Shown here one piece after another: positions 27,530-36,794 of a DNA stretch of 64,000 nucleotides. A model generated the notes under the pieces. It searched no databases and was not told the origin of the DNA. It saw only the letters and a program-made list of their open reading frames with translations. Position numbers and translations under genes: made by a program. This stretch comes from Zhongshania aliphaticivorans. GTDB taxonomy: Bacteria > Pseudomonadota > Gammaproteobacteria > Pseudomonadales > Spongiibacteraceae. The DNA is taken from NCBI RefSeq assembly GCF_902705875.1, contig NZ_CACSIK010000001.1, forward strand, positions 419,558 to 483,557, in the 5' to 3' direction. Each line of letters begins with the position of its first letter. Position 1 is the stretch's first letter.

Positions 27530-28800
27530 GCTCCCTCGCTTATTTTGCTTAGCGGTAGTCGAAGTTCGACATGGCTTCCGCCGCCTTCACGCTGTTGCCA
27601 GCTTAGCGTGCCACCGTAGCGGTTTGCGGTGGCATGACTCAAGAATAAACCCAAGCCTCTGCCTTTGCCCTTGGTACTAACAAACGCCTTGGTCAACAAG
27701 TTCGCCTGTTGTGGGCTAAGGCCGGGGCCACGATCTTTAATGGCAAAGATAAGATCGCTACTTGTATGCCGTACTTCTAATGAAATATTGTTGGGGCTAA
27801 CGTCGGCGGCATTATTCAGTAAATTAAGTATTGCTTGGCTGACCGTGCCATCTAAATGAAGAGAGATGGTGGCAGTGTCATTACTTATCTTTGATGTCAG
27901 CTCACAAGCGGGGCGCAACACTTGCCAGCGTTCGATTAATTCTGATAAATATTGTTTGGCCGTGATCGTGATAAATTCGCTCTCGCTAAGATCGCGAGCG
28001 GTACTGACTAATTTACTTAAAATATCTTTGCACTGGTCAAGCTGTTGCTGAAGTAGCGTAATGTCCTCTGCATTTTCAGGATCTTGCTGGTCGGCTAGGT
28101 CTTCCAAGATGACCTTCATCGTGGATAGTGGTGTGCCGAGTTCGTGGGCTGTTCCCGCGGCTAGGGTAGCAACTGCTAATAATTGATCGTCTTGGAGTCG
28201 GTACTCCCTGCTACGAGCAAGCTCTGCTTCGCGTTGGCGAAGTCGGTGCGCCATTTTAAAAACAAAATAACTAATCAGCAGTGCGCTAACAAGGAAGCTA
28301 CCCCACATTCCTATAATATGGGTGTTAGGCAAGGCTTCATGTTGGTGGTGTAGCGGCGATATTGCTTCAAGAGGAATAAAAAAGAATAAAAGTAGGCTGT
28401 ACGCGGAGCATGCTAGCGCGCTTAATGTCCATGCGTAGGCCCAGGGTAAGGTGGCCGCCGAAATACATAGTGGCACTAATAAATAGGAAATAAAGGGGTT
28501 GTTGGCGCCACCTGAGAAATAAAGTACAGCGCTAAAGCCAAGAATATCTACGCACAAGTGAACAAACAATTCGATATCTGTTACTGGCCAGCTACGAAAA
28601 CTTCGCCACCAGCTAAATAACGCAAACACAGAAATAGCGCCAAGCAGAAGTTTTAGCGTAACGTAGGGAAGCAGCCAGCCGAGCTGGGCTTCGGCGTAGA
28701 ATACAGTGCCGACTTGCCCAGCTATAACCAGACTTCTAATAATACAAAGACCGCGTAAATTGGCGGTGTTGGGGTTTGCTCCCAGTTTTTGTAATGCCAT
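27526..28800 (-). CDS. Redox sensor histidine kinase, RegB/PrrB/RoxS family
   Basis: From ATG 28800 the protein is 424 residues. A GTG at 28884 could add 28 residues, and neither has a clear ribosome site. About six transmembrane helices lie in the first 185 residues. The quinone-binding motif GGANNPF (97-103) is present. The phosphorylated histidine is H219 in AAGTAHELGTPLSTM, and the redox-active cysteine position is C257 in QLDQCKDIL. The C-terminal ATPase has DRGPGL and GLGLFLS. All features of RegB are therefore present. It pairs with the response regulator. Confidence 0.93.
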   Translation of the reverse strand: MALQKLGANPNTANLRGLCIIRSLVIAGQVGTVFYAEAQLGWLLPYVTLKLLLGAISVFALFSWWRSFRSWPVTDIELFVHLCVDILGFSAVLYFSGGANNPFISYLLVPLCISAATLPWAYAWTLSALACSAYSLLLFFFIPLEAISPLHHQHEALPNTHIIGMWGSFLVSALLISYFVFKMAHRLRQREAELARSREYRLQDDQLLAVATLAAGTAHELGTPLSTMKVILEDLADQQDPENAEDITLLQQQLDQCKDILSKLVSTARDLSESEFITITAKQYLSELIERWQVLRPACELTSKISNDTATISLHLDGTVSQAILNLLNNAADVSPNNISLEVRHTSSDLIFAIKDRGPGLSPQQANLLTKAFVSTKGKGRGLGLFLSHATANRYGGTLSWQQREGGGSHVELRLPLSKISEGA

Positions 28801-28884
28801 TTTGAATGTAGTGTTGTTCGCCGTGTTATTGAATTCTAAGTATACCCGTGTCTTGCCGGTAGTGATGGTGACGAGATGCGGCAC

Positions 28885-29327
28885 TTTGTCGCAGCTAGTT
28901 ATATTGAATTTAGTGAACGCAACAAGTGGCGGTTAAATTCAGTTAATACAAAGTGCCTGTAATTTATAGTTTTAGTGGTTCACGCAATATTGGCAAGCTA
29001 AATAAATCGATCGACAAGTTGACTTGCATCATCGAGCCTTTGCTTCTGAGTGTTAGTATGCCCACTGGAGTAGCTGTTTTGGGTGGGTAAAGCCGACCGC
29101 TGAAATATTGGGTGGGGCAGATTTCTGGCTTGTATTGTAATATTGCTGGTAATCATCTTAGGGCTTTCGTCGAGCTGTGATAATGAAGAAAATCGCTTCA
29201 TTAATGATTGGGTTCCAGTAAGTGATAATAGCGGCACTGTCGCTCCCTGTACGAGAATAGCTGCGCAACTTTGTTGGGACTTTTGGTCTCTAGTAAGTTG
29301 TTGGTATCTTTTTTAAAGCGAGGTTTT
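28885..29327. other. Non-coding region, about 440 bases
   Basis: This lies between the divergent kinase and PepSY genes. A 79-codon minus-strand frame (28998-29237) has no recognisable protein features and no ribosome site, so I do not call it. Promoters for both flanking genes should lie here. I see no strong repeats. Confidence 0.4.
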
Positions 29328-29867
29328 ATGTCACGTAAATTATTTGTTTCGATCCATCTTTATCTAGCGGCTTTTTTTGCACCTGTCGTCATTGTTATGG
29401 CGGTCTCCGGTGGCTTGTATTTGATGGACTATAAAGGCGAGGTGACTCGTACGCATATAGGCCATGTTGCGGGTGAAAAATTGGATGCAAACAGTAAGAC
29501 ATTGAGGGTGGATGTTTTAAATATCTTGGCGACATTAAATGTGGATGCCCGTGTTGAGTCAGTAAGGGTGCGTGGTGAAAACTTTTATACGCGTCCATCC
29601 AGTGGCAGGAATTATACGTTGCGGCAAAGCGATACGGGTGTGAATGTAGAAGAAGTGAATCCCAATTTGCAGGCCGCAATGATGGAGTTACATAAAGGTC
29701 ATGGTCCTGCTATTTATAAGTTATATGAAAAATTATTTGCCATAGCCTTGGTGTTGATTATGTTGAGCGGCTTGTATTTGGGCTGGATGTCGCCATTGTA
29801 TAAGCGCAAGATGTTGCTGTTGAGTGGTGCTGGTATTGTCGTTTTTGTCCTGACTATTTTGGTTTAA
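29328..29867 (+). CDS. PepSY-domain membrane protein (PepSY_TM-like, short)
   Basis: A 179-residue protein. An N-terminal transmembrane helix (about 7-32, HLYLAAFFAPVVIVMAVSGG) is followed by a periplasmic PepSY-like region. Two adjacent C-terminal helices, about 130-178, start at LFAIALVLIMLSGLYLGW. It resembles a shortened PepSY_TM/PiuB-type iron-related protein. ATG 29328 has GCGAGG four bases upstream. Its position near a redox two-component system and a flavoprotein suggests a redox or metal role, which is inference only. Confidence 0.78.
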   Translation: MSRKLFVSIHLYLAAFFAPVVIVMAVSGGLYLMDYKGEVTRTHIGHVAGEKLDANSKTLRVDVLNILATLNVDARVESVRVRGENFYTRPSSGRNYTLRQSDTGVNVEEVNPNLQAAMMELHKGHGPAIYKLYEKLFAIALVLIMLSGLYLGWMSPLYKRKMLLLSGAGIVVFVLTILV

Positions 29868-29969
29868 GTGTGGCATCAGTATCTTGGTCTTGAAACAAGC
29901 CGTTGCTGGTGTGGGTGATGTAGTATTGTTGGTCTGCAGTTGTTTACATCTGAGCAAGTTGATGTGGTG

Positions 29970-31094
29970 TTAGTTTAGATCGGAAAACTTAGAGACAAAC
30001 TGTTGATCAATAGAATTTTTCCAGCGCCACACCCAGCTTCCATAGAGTGCTGGCCAGAGGTGTCGATGTGCAACCGCTTTTTTATTTCCAAGTGCGAGTA
30101 TGCTTAAAAAGTGGTGCTGTGGGCGATGTTGCTCTAGGCGTTTGCCTAGCAATTTCCCCTGTAGATTTTTGAATAAAGTTGGTCCTTGCCGCACTGCAAA
30201 AACACCAGCATGGGGGCGTGGGTTTTGATACTGCTGGGCGACATCCCCAGCCGCAAAAACAAAGTCATGGCTACGTGATTGCAGAGTGTCATCCACAGCA
30301 ATGAAACCATCTTGATTAGTGCTCAGCCCTGAGCTGACGGGCCAGCTAGGTGCCTTGGCATTGGTGCACCAAAATATATAATCACTTTTGAGTGTCGATG
30401 TGTCTGCACAGTGAATATGTCCTTCGCTTAGACGGGTCACATCACAATTTTTATGTAATTGGATTTTTGCCTTTTCCAGAGCGGCGTAAACATGCTTTTT
30501 GATCCTTTTGGGGTAGTGTTTAATCGGCTCATTGCTACGATAAATTAGATGAAGCTCAACCTCTTGCTGGATGCTCGGATCTTGAGTGATGGCGTGGTGC
30601 ATAGCCAGTATTAACTCAATACCTGCAGCGCCACCGCCAATAACAGAAATAGATTTGGATAAGTGTGTATCACGAAGTTCTTGTACAGCGTGTTGCCAGT
30701 GAGGGTAAAAATCACTGATTGGCTTAACGGTTGTAGCGAATTCCTTTGCGCCCACTATATCTATGTTTGGTGTTATCCCGCTATTAATGGCAAGAAGGTC
30801 GAATTCGATTGGGTCTCCACTGCTAATACATACGGTTTTATTAACAAGGTCAATGTGGTTCACACTGCCTTGAATAAACTCTGCCTTCGCGAAAGCGCAG
30901 AGGCTGATTAAATCAATATGGGTTTCTTTCGCCGTGTAATGGCCCGCAATGAGCCCCGGAAGCATGCCCGAATATGGCGTCTGCTGTTGGGTGGAAATCA
31001 GTGTTACGGCAACGCCTGGAATGGGTTTCTCTCCCCATGATTTAAGAACTTGGACGTTTGTGTGGCCACCGCCAATGAGGATGAGTTTCTGCAT
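29970..31094 (-). CDS. FAD-dependent pyridine nucleotide-disulfide oxidoreductase, TIGR03169-like
   Basis: A 374-residue flavoprotein. The N-terminal dinucleotide fold has LIGGGHTNVQVLK, the TPYSGMLPGLIAGHY motif follows, the second NAD(P)-binding motif is SVIGGGAAGIELIL, and FVFAAGDVA closes the FAD site. It resembles the family (TIGR03169) often found fused to or next to selenophosphate synthetase (SelD). Here it is stand-alone, with no selD in view. The relation to type II NADH dehydrogenases makes membrane quinone reduction possible. The substrate is unknown. Confidence 0.82.
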   Translation of the reverse strand: MQKLILIGGGHTNVQVLKSWGEKPIPGVAVTLISTQQQTPYSGMLPGLIAGHYTAKETHIDLISLCAFAKAEFIQGSVNHIDLVNKTVCISSGDPIEFDLLAINSGITPNIDIVGAKEFATTVKPISDFYPHWQHAVQELRDTHLSKSISVIGGGAAGIELILAMHHAITQDPSIQQEVELHLIYRSNEPIKHYPKRIKKHVYAALEKAKIQLHKNCDVTRLSEGHIHCADTSTLKSDYIFWCTNAKAPSWPVSSGLSTNQDGFIAVDDTLQSRSHDFVFAAGDVAQQYQNPRPHAGVFAVRQGPTLFKNLQGKLLGKRLEQHRPQHHFLSILALGNKKAVAHRHLWPALYGSWVWRWKNSIDQQFVSKFSDLN

Positions 31095-31338
31095 ATGTTT
31101 GCTGTCATTAAAGTTGTGGGAGCAAGGCGAGCCCGTAAATGATCATAATACCTGTTTGGCTGCCCTATGGCTTGGGTGCCTTGATAAGCTATTTATGATG
31201 ATTTTCATTTGGTGTGTATCTGAGTGAGCTCATAGTGTGAGTGTATTTTGCGTAATCGTGTCGTTGACCTATTATTCATTAAACCTTAGCGAGCTGTTTT
31301 GCTTGCTTATGCAGTGAAATAACAACTTGAGTAAGAAT

Positions 31339-32346
31339 ATGGCAATTACTCGCAACACTATTTGGCGCCGCGCAGTGACGATACCTTTGTTTTTCGTCTT
31401 ATTATTGGTGATGGTGGCTAGTATTTTTTTATGGTTTCCCTTAAGTCTGCTCTTAGCTTGTTTTTTGAGTGGCGCAAGGGCGGCACCACGCTGTCTGTGT
31501 TTTATTTTGGTGTATCTGTTTTGTGAATGCATAGGTATTGTTCTTAGTTTTGCGCTTTGGCTAAGATACCGTGTTTTGGGTGTAGGGCAGGCTGATTATT
31601 TGGCGGCGAATAGTCGCTTGCAATTTTGGTGGGCGGATACACTTCGACGCGCAGCACAAAAAATATTCCGCTTAACATTTGTCATTGAAGGCCGTGATGC
31701 CTTATCTGGCTCGGCGGCCATTCTACTTCCTAGGCACTGCAGTATTGGCGACACTATTTTCCCCGTGTCCTTTTATGCTATCCCGCAGGGCTTTCGTGTT
31801 CGTTATGTATTAAAAAAAGAGCTGCTGATAGACCCATGTTTAGATATTGTTGGAGGCCGTTTACCTAATGTTTTTCTTGATCGCGTAGCAGAAGATATGA
31901 GTGCTGAGCTGGCTGCTTTGCAGCGATTGGCAGCGGGTGCTTCTGATCAGGAAAGCCTGGTAATTTATGTCGAAGGGACGCGCTTTTCATTAAATAAGCG
32001 TCAGCGCATTATTCAGGCTTTAAAGATTGCTGGTGATAGTGACACATTACGTCGTGCTGAGCGTTGGCAATATGTGTTGCCGCCGCGACCTGCAGGGGTT
32101 TTAGCGTTAATGCGTGATGCGCCACAAAAGGACTTATTGTTTTGTGCTCATACCGGGTTTGAAGGGTCGGCGAGTTTTGTGAAATTATTTAATGGAAGTT
32201 GCTTGGATGCAACGGTCCGATTGCGATTTTGGCGGGTTGCGGCGGCGGATATTCCGCAGAATGAGTCAGAGCGCCTTGCTATGTTGTTTGCTCAGTGGGA
32301 TAAAATGGATCTTGCGATAAAAGAAATGCGTTGTATTGATAGTTAA
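31339..32346 (+). CDS. 1-acyl-sn-glycerol-3-phosphate acyltransferase family protein
   Basis: A 335-residue membrane enzyme of the PlsC-type acyltransferase family. The first 75 residues hold two hydrophobic segments. The catalytic motif H-x4-D is in LLPRHCSIGDTIFP and the acceptor-binding motif EGTR is in VIYVEGTRFS. It resembles the YihG/LCLAT1 subgroup that modifies membrane phospholipids. ATG 31339 is preferred to an in-frame TTG four codons earlier. Its neighbours do not suggest an operon. Confidence 0.85.
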   Translation: MAITRNTIWRRAVTIPLFFVLLLVMVASIFLWFPLSLLLACFLSGARAAPRCLCFILVYLFCECIGIVLSFALWLRYRVLGVGQADYLAANSRLQFWWADTLRRAAQKIFRLTFVIEGRDALSGSAAILLPRHCSIGDTIFPVSFYAIPQGFRVRYVLKKELLIDPCLDIVGGRLPNVFLDRVAEDMSAELAALQRLAAGASDQESLVIYVEGTRFSLNKRQRIIQALKIAGDSDTLRRAERWQYVLPPRPAGVLALMRDAPQKDLLFCAHTGFEGSASFVKLFNGSCLDATVRLRFWRVAAADIPQNESERLAMLFAQWDKMDLAIKEMRCIDS

Positions 32347-32440
32347 CTGCTAGCAAAGCTGGTAGTGATGCGCGGTAATAGCGATTTCAGTTGGCGAGAT
32401 TGCTTGAGGGGTTTTACAATTGCTTTGGGGGCTTGAGTTT

Positions 32441-32527
32441 TGGTGCCCAGGAGAGGACTTGAACCTCCACCCCCTTGCGAGGACTAGCACCTGAAGCTAG
32501 CGTGTCTACCAATTTCACCACCTGGGC
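32441..32527 (-). tRNA. tRNA-Leu (anticodon CAG)
   Basis: The complement folds as an 87-base class II tRNA with acceptor stem GCCCAGG / CCTGGGC, anticodon loop TTCAGGT (CAG), a long variable arm, T-loop GGTTCAAGTCC and an encoded CCA. A sigma-70-type promoter with GC-rich discriminator lies just upstream. Confidence 0.96.
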
Positions 32528-32547
32528 CGAGTGATGCCAAGGCGCGC

Positions 32548-32576
32548 AATTTACTGATAGAAAGTATTTTTGTCAA
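32548..32576 (-). promoter_or_regulatory. Promoter of tRNA-Leu
   Basis: On the minus strand TTGACA (perfect -35) is spaced 17 bases from TAAATT (-10). A GC-rich discriminator GCGCGCC follows, as is common for stable-RNA promoters under stringent control. Confidence 0.75.
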
Positions 32577-32635
32577 CGGTTGCGTTACACTAGCAGATAA
32601 GTTTTTAAACCCTTTCAAATAGGAAACCCGATTGA

Positions 32636-35173
32636 ATGGCTAAACGCCGTAATCTCCCCGATCCTCATGCCGAGCGCGAGGCTTCGCGCTACGAAAATCC
32701 CGTTCCAAGTCGCGAGTTCATTCTCGAGCAACTTAAAGATGTTGATAATGGTTTGAGCCTATCTCAATTGCGACGACAGTTGGAGGTGGAAGGCGAAGAT
32801 CAGGAAGAGGGCTTGCGCCGCCGAGTAAAGGCAATGCTTCGCGACGGGCAAATTATCGAGGGGCGCCGTGGTAGGTTGCGTGCAATCAGCAGCGGCGACG
32901 CCATGCAGGGAACGGTTCAGGGACACCGAGATGGCTATGGTTTTGTCATTATTGATGGTGAGAGCGAGGATGTGTATCTCGCTAATCGACAGATGCAGCA
33001 AGTGTTTGATGGCGATCTCGTTAAAGTTGAGGTAACCGGTGTCGATCATCGTGGCCGTCGCGAGGGGGTTATTGTTGAGGTTGTTGAGCATAATACAGTT
33101 CAGCTTGTTGGTAAGTTGATGATGCATCGGGGTTTACCGCAGGTCGTTCCGGAAAATACTCGTATTCAGAATTGGTTGGCGTTGGATGACGCCGATGTGG
33201 GTAGTGCCCGAGAGGGCGACTACGTCATGGTAGAGATTACCCAGCAACCTGCTGCACGGAAGCAGGCTCGCGGTAAAATCATCGAGGTTTTGGGTGATCG
33301 CCGTACCGTGGGTGTAGCTACTGAGCTAGCAATTCGTAGTCATGATATTCCCTTTGAGTGGCCTGATGCCGTAGAGGAAGAAGCGCGCCGTTTTGGGTCT
33401 GAGCCGGCGACTAAAGATAAAAAGCACAGAGTTGATTTGCGTGAGCTTCCCCTTGTGACAATTGATGGTGAAGATGCACGCGATTTTGATGACGCGGTTT
33501 ACTGTGAGCCTAAGAAGTCTGGTGGATGGCGGCTGTGGGTGGCTATTGCTGATGTTTCTCATTATGTCCAAGTAGGGTCGGCGCTGGATGAAGAGGCGCA
33601 CAAACGTGCAACCTCGGTATATTTTCCAGATCGAGTTGTGCCGATGTTGCCAGAAGCGCTCTCTAATGGTTTGTGTTCGCTGAAGCCTGATGTGGACCGC
33701 TTAACCATGGTCTGTGAAATGACGATTAGCGCGGCTGGTAGGCTAAGTGGGTATCGATTTTACGAAGGTTTGATTCGATCTCATGGACGCTTAACCTATA
33801 ACGAAGTGGGTGCCCTTTTGGGGCTGAAGGATGTTGATCCTTCGTACGATAGTGGAAAGCATCATCATCTCGTGCCGCAATTAAAAGATTTGCATGCGCT
33901 GTACCACACGCTTCGTAAGGCGCGTTCGGAGCGTGGTGCTATTGATTTTGAAACGGTAGAGACACGCATTGTGTTTAGTGATGAAAAGCGGATTGATGCC
34001 ATTGTCCCTATTCGTCGGCACGATGCTCACCGTTTAATAGAAGAATGTATGTTGTGTGCGAATGTTGCTACAGCAAAAGCCTTGGAGCGAGCGGGTTTAG
34101 AGGCTTTGTATCGGGTGCACAATGGCCCAAGCGAACAAAAATTAACTAATCTGCGGGAGTTTTTACAGGAAATTGGCCTAGGCCTGCGTGGTGGGGTGGA
34201 GCCAAGTCCTAAAGACTACCAATTATTATTGTCCAGTTTGGGTGAGCGTGCGGATGCAGCGGTGATACAAACCATGCTGCTTCGCTCTTTGAGTCAGGCG
34301 GTATATCAGCCTGATAACGAGGGGCATTTTGGTCTGCATTATACTGGATATACTCATTTCACTTCGCCAATACGTCGTTATCCTGACTTATTGGTACACC
34401 GGGCTTTGCGTTATTTGGTGCGTAGCGGTGGCGGTGATGCTGCCAAGTGCTTTCATAAAGTAGAAGGCGCCCCTGCGTTGGCCCGGAAAAAAATCTACCC
34501 CTACGATATGGAAGCGTTGATTGCCCAAGGCATGCACTGTTCTATGGCTGAGCGGCGAGCAGATGATGCCAGTAGAGATGTGATGGCATTTTTGAAATGC
34601 GAATTTTTACAGGAGCATGTTGGTAGTGAGTTTGAAGGTGTTATTGCCGCAGTTACCGGCTTTGGGATGTTTGTTGAGCTTAAAGACCTCTATATAGAAG
34701 GGTTGGTACATATTTCTGCACTTCCGCAAGATTATTATCAGTTTGATCAGGCGCATCAGCGACTTATTGGTGAGCGAACACGTCGTACCTTCCAGCTTGG
34801 TGATTCTCTACGAGTGCAGGTCATGGGGGTGGATCTTGATCAGCGGAAAATAGATTTGGCTTTGCCGACTGGAGAACCGACTAAGCGTAGAAAACCATCG
34901 GTTCGCGAGGCCTTGGCAAAAGGTATAGTGCCGGGAGCTGGCTCTAAGCCAGCGCGGGGTAAGGCTTCTGCGGGTAAGGCTTCGTCTAAACGCCGTAATG
35001 CGAAAACTGACGTGGCAAAAAAAGCGACTTCTCATTCTGCTGCGAAGAAAGCGACTGGGAAAAATGCTGCTGCTAAAAAGGTTGCGGTAAAAAAAGGGGC
35101 AAGTACTGTTGCGAAGGCTAAAAAAACGGTCGCACGTAAGTCGGGTGTTGCCAGTAAGCGTCGTAGTAGGTAG
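32636..35173 (+). CDS. rnr: Ribonuclease R
   Basis: An 845-residue 3'-5' exoribonuclease for structured RNA and mRNA quality control. Domains in order are an N-terminal winged helix (about 20-80), two cold-shock domains (85-225), the RNB catalytic domain (about 265-600) with metal-binding DGEDARDFDDAVY, and an S1 domain (about 650-735). The C-terminal 100 residues are a Lys/Ala/Ser-rich tail (KKATSHSAAKKATGKN), typical of gammaproteobacterial enzymes. AGGAAA precedes ATG 32636. It is followed by rlmB after 11 bases, the conserved rnr-rlmB pair. Confidence 0.97.
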   Translation: MAKRRNLPDPHAEREASRYENPVPSREFILEQLKDVDNGLSLSQLRRQLEVEGEDQEEGLRRRVKAMLRDGQIIEGRRGRLRAISSGDAMQGTVQGHRDGYGFVIIDGESEDVYLANRQMQQVFDGDLVKVEVTGVDHRGRREGVIVEVVEHNTVQLVGKLMMHRGLPQVVPENTRIQNWLALDDADVGSAREGDYVMVEITQQPAARKQARGKIIEVLGDRRTVGVATELAIRSHDIPFEWPDAVEEEARRFGSEPATKDKKHRVDLRELPLVTIDGEDARDFDDAVYCEPKKSGGWRLWVAIADVSHYVQVGSALDEEAHKRATSVYFPDRVVPMLPEALSNGLCSLKPDVDRLTMVCEMTISAAGRLSGYRFYEGLIRSHGRLTYNEVGALLGLKDVDPSYDSGKHHHLVPQLKDLHALYHTLRKARSERGAIDFETVETRIVFSDEKRIDAIVPIRRHDAHRLIEECMLCANVATAKALERAGLEALYRVHNGPSEQKLTNLREFLQEIGLGLRGGVEPSPKDYQLLLSSLGERADAAVIQTMLLRSLSQAVYQPDNEGHFGLHYTGYTHFTSPIRRYPDLLVHRALRYLVRSGGGDAAKCFHKVEGAPALARKKIYPYDMEALIAQGMHCSMAERRADDASRDVMAFLKCEFLQEHVGSEFEGVIAAVTGFGMFVELKDLYIEGLVHISALPQDYYQFDQAHQRLIGERTRRTFQLGDSLRVQVMGVDLDQRKIDLALPTGEPTKRRKPSVREALAKGIVPGAGSKPARGKASAGKASSKRRNAKTDVAKKATSHSAAKKATGKNAAAKKVAVKKGASTVAKAKKTVARKSGVASKRRSR

Positions 35174-35184
35174 AGCAAAGTATT

Positions 35185-35919
35185 GTGACAGAAAAAATAT
35201 TTGGAATTCATGCCGTGCAAGCGGTGTTGGCGCGTAATCCTGAGCGGATAAAAAATCTTTATGTTCAGCGCGGTCGTGGCGACAAGCGCTTACAAGAAAT
35301 ATTGAGCTTGGCGGCATCTGCCTCAATAGCAGTTGTCCAGCGTGCTCGTGAAGAGCTGGATAAGATGGTTGAAGGTCGTCATCAAGGAGTGGTGGCGTTA
35401 GCGGAACCTGCCTTGGAGTACCGGGAAAAAGATTTACCTGATTTAGTGGCGGCGGCAGGAAGTGCTGCGTTAATTTTGGTACTTGATGGTGTCACTGATC
35501 CACATAATTTGGGTGCGTGTTTACGAAGCGCTGATGCGGCTGGGGTGACGGCGGTGGTAGCCCCCAAAGATAACTCTGTAGGTTTAGGGGCGACGGTGTT
35601 TAAGGTTGCTTGTGGTGCGGCGGACGTCGTGCCGTTTATTCAGGTGACAAATTTAGCCCGTAGTTTGCAGCAGATGCAGCAGGCCGGTATCTGGGTGGTG
35701 GGTATGGCGGGGGAAGCTGAATCTTCATTGTATGAGCGCGACCTGAAAGGCCCAGTTGCCTTGGTGCTTGGTGCAGAAGGTGCAGGAATGCGCCGGCTTA
35801 CCCGCGAAAACTGTGATTATCTGGCCAAACTACCCATGGCGGGCTCGGTTAGCAGTTTAAATGTGTCTGTGGCGACGGGTATCTGTCTTTTTGAAGTGGT
35901 TCGCCAGCGTCAGCCTTAG
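35185..35919 (+). CDS. rlmB: 23S rRNA (guanosine-2251-2'-O)-methyltransferase
   Basis: A 244-residue SpoU-family (SPOUT) methyltransferase for G2251 of 23S rRNA. The N-terminal RNA-binding domain starts MTEKIFGIHAVQAVL. The trefoil-knot motifs are DGVTDPHNLGACLRSAD, LVLGAEGAGM and LPMAGSVSSLNVSVATGI. The GTG start at 35185 lies 11 bases after the rnr stop. Confidence 0.97.
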   Translation: MTEKIFGIHAVQAVLARNPERIKNLYVQRGRGDKRLQEILSLAASASIAVVQRAREELDKMVEGRHQGVVALAEPALEYREKDLPDLVAAAGSAALILVLDGVTDPHNLGACLRSADAAGVTAVVAPKDNSVGLGATVFKVACGAADVVPFIQVTNLARSLQQMQQAGIWVVGMAGEAESSLYERDLKGPVALVLGAEGAGMRRLTRENCDYLAKLPMAGSVSSLNVSVATGICLFEVVRQRQP

Positions 35920-35948
35920 TAAAATTGTTTAATAAATATGCTAATTGC

Positions 35949-35977
35949 TTGCATCTGATCGCTGCCTTGCATAAAAT
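35949..35977 (+). promoter_or_regulatory. Promoter of the rpsF operon
   Basis: TTGCAT (-35) is spaced exactly 17 bases from TAAAAT (-10). It lies about 97 bases upstream of the rpsF ATG. Confidence 0.65.
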
Positions 35978-36020
35978 CCGCGCTCTTGATTTATGGTAGC
36001 TCCGTCTTTATAAGGCAGAG

Positions 36021-36066
36021 TTGTCCTCCTTGTCACACCGTAAAGGGTGGCTTAACCCGTAAGGAG
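36021..36066 (+). promoter_or_regulatory. Probable rpsF (S6:S18) leader with sequestered ribosome site
   Basis: CTCCTT (36026-36031) can pair with the ribosome-binding AAGGAG (36061-36066), closing a hairpin with CACACCG...GGGTGG inside. The position and the CCG/GGTG elements resemble the known S6:S18 binding leader by which those proteins repress their own operon. The match is by eye only. Confidence 0.55.
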
Positions 36067-36073
36067 CTGAAAA

Positions 36074-36523
36074 ATGCGTCACTACGAGATAGTGTTCTTG
36101 GTCCATCCTGACCAGAGCGAACAAGTACCAGGTATGGTTGAGCGTTATACGCAAGCCATTGAAAAAGATGGCGGTAAAGTTCACCGTCTAGAAGATTGGG
36201 GCCGCCGTCAACTAGCGTATCCCATCAATAAAATCCACAAGGCACACTATGTGCTGATCAATGCTGAAGCCTCTGCTGAAGCTGTGGAAGAATTAACTAC
36301 TAACTTCCGTTATAACGACGCTGTACTGCGTAATCTTATTATTCGTTGCGATGATGCGGTGACTGAAGAGTCTCCAATCATGAAAGCGGAAAAAGAAAGC
36401 CGTGAGCGCCGTAGCCGCAGTGAGCAACGTGTTGAGCGCAGCCGTGAAGACTCTTCAACTGAGTCAACAGCTGAAAACAATAGCGATTCTGATGCCGAAG
36501 CGGCAGAAGAAAAAGCTGAATAA
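36074..36523 (+). CDS. rpsF: 30S ribosomal protein S6
   Basis: A 149-residue S6 ([20 protein letters not shown]). The core (1-100) has the usual fold, and a C-terminal Glu/Ser/Asp-rich tail (about 110-149) is present, as in many gammaproteobacteria where RimK adds glutamates. It binds S18 on the small subunit platform. It is first in the operon rpsF-rpsR-DUF2232-rplI. Confidence 0.98.
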   Translation: MRHYEIVFLVHPDQSEQVPGMVERYTQAIEKDGGKVHRLEDWGRRQLAYPINKIHKAHYVLINAEASAEAVEELTTNFRYNDAVLRNLIIRCDDAVTEESPIMKAEKESRERRSRSEQRVERSREDSSTESTAENNSDSDAEAAEEKAE

Positions 36524-36549
36524 TAGCGGATTTAGTTAGGAGAGTAGTT

Positions 36550-36777
36550 ATGGCACGTTTTTTCCGTCGTCGTAAGTTTTGCCGCTTTACTGCGGAAGGT
36601 GTTAGCCAAATCGATTATAAAGATTTGGAAACCCTGAAAGCCTATGTTTCTGAAACAGGCAAAATTGTACCTAGTCGTATCACTGGTACCAATGCTAAAT
36701 ACCAGCGTCAATTGTCTACTGCAATTAAGCGCGCGCGTTTCTTAGCGTTGCTGCCTTATACAGATAGTCACAAGTAA
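36550..36777 (+). CDS. rpsR: 30S ribosomal protein S18
   Basis: A 75-residue S18 with the Arg/Phe-rich start [13 protein letters not shown] and the signature [18 protein letters not shown]. It partners with S6. AGGAGAG precedes the start 26 bases after the rpsF stop. The length is standard. Confidence 0.98.
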   Translation: MARFFRRRKFCRFTAEGVSQIDYKDLETLKAYVSETGKIVPSRITGTNAKYQRQLSTAIKRARFLALLPYTDSHK

Positions 36778-36794
36778 GATATCGACGTTATACC

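Noticed and set aside
28998..29237. 79-codon minus-strand frame
   Set aside because: It has no ribosome site, no recognisable motif and a composition unlike neighbouring proteins.
34900..35170. Repetitive Lys/Ala codons at the rnr 3' end
   Set aside because: This is the usual basic low-complexity tail of RNase R, not a DNA repeat element.
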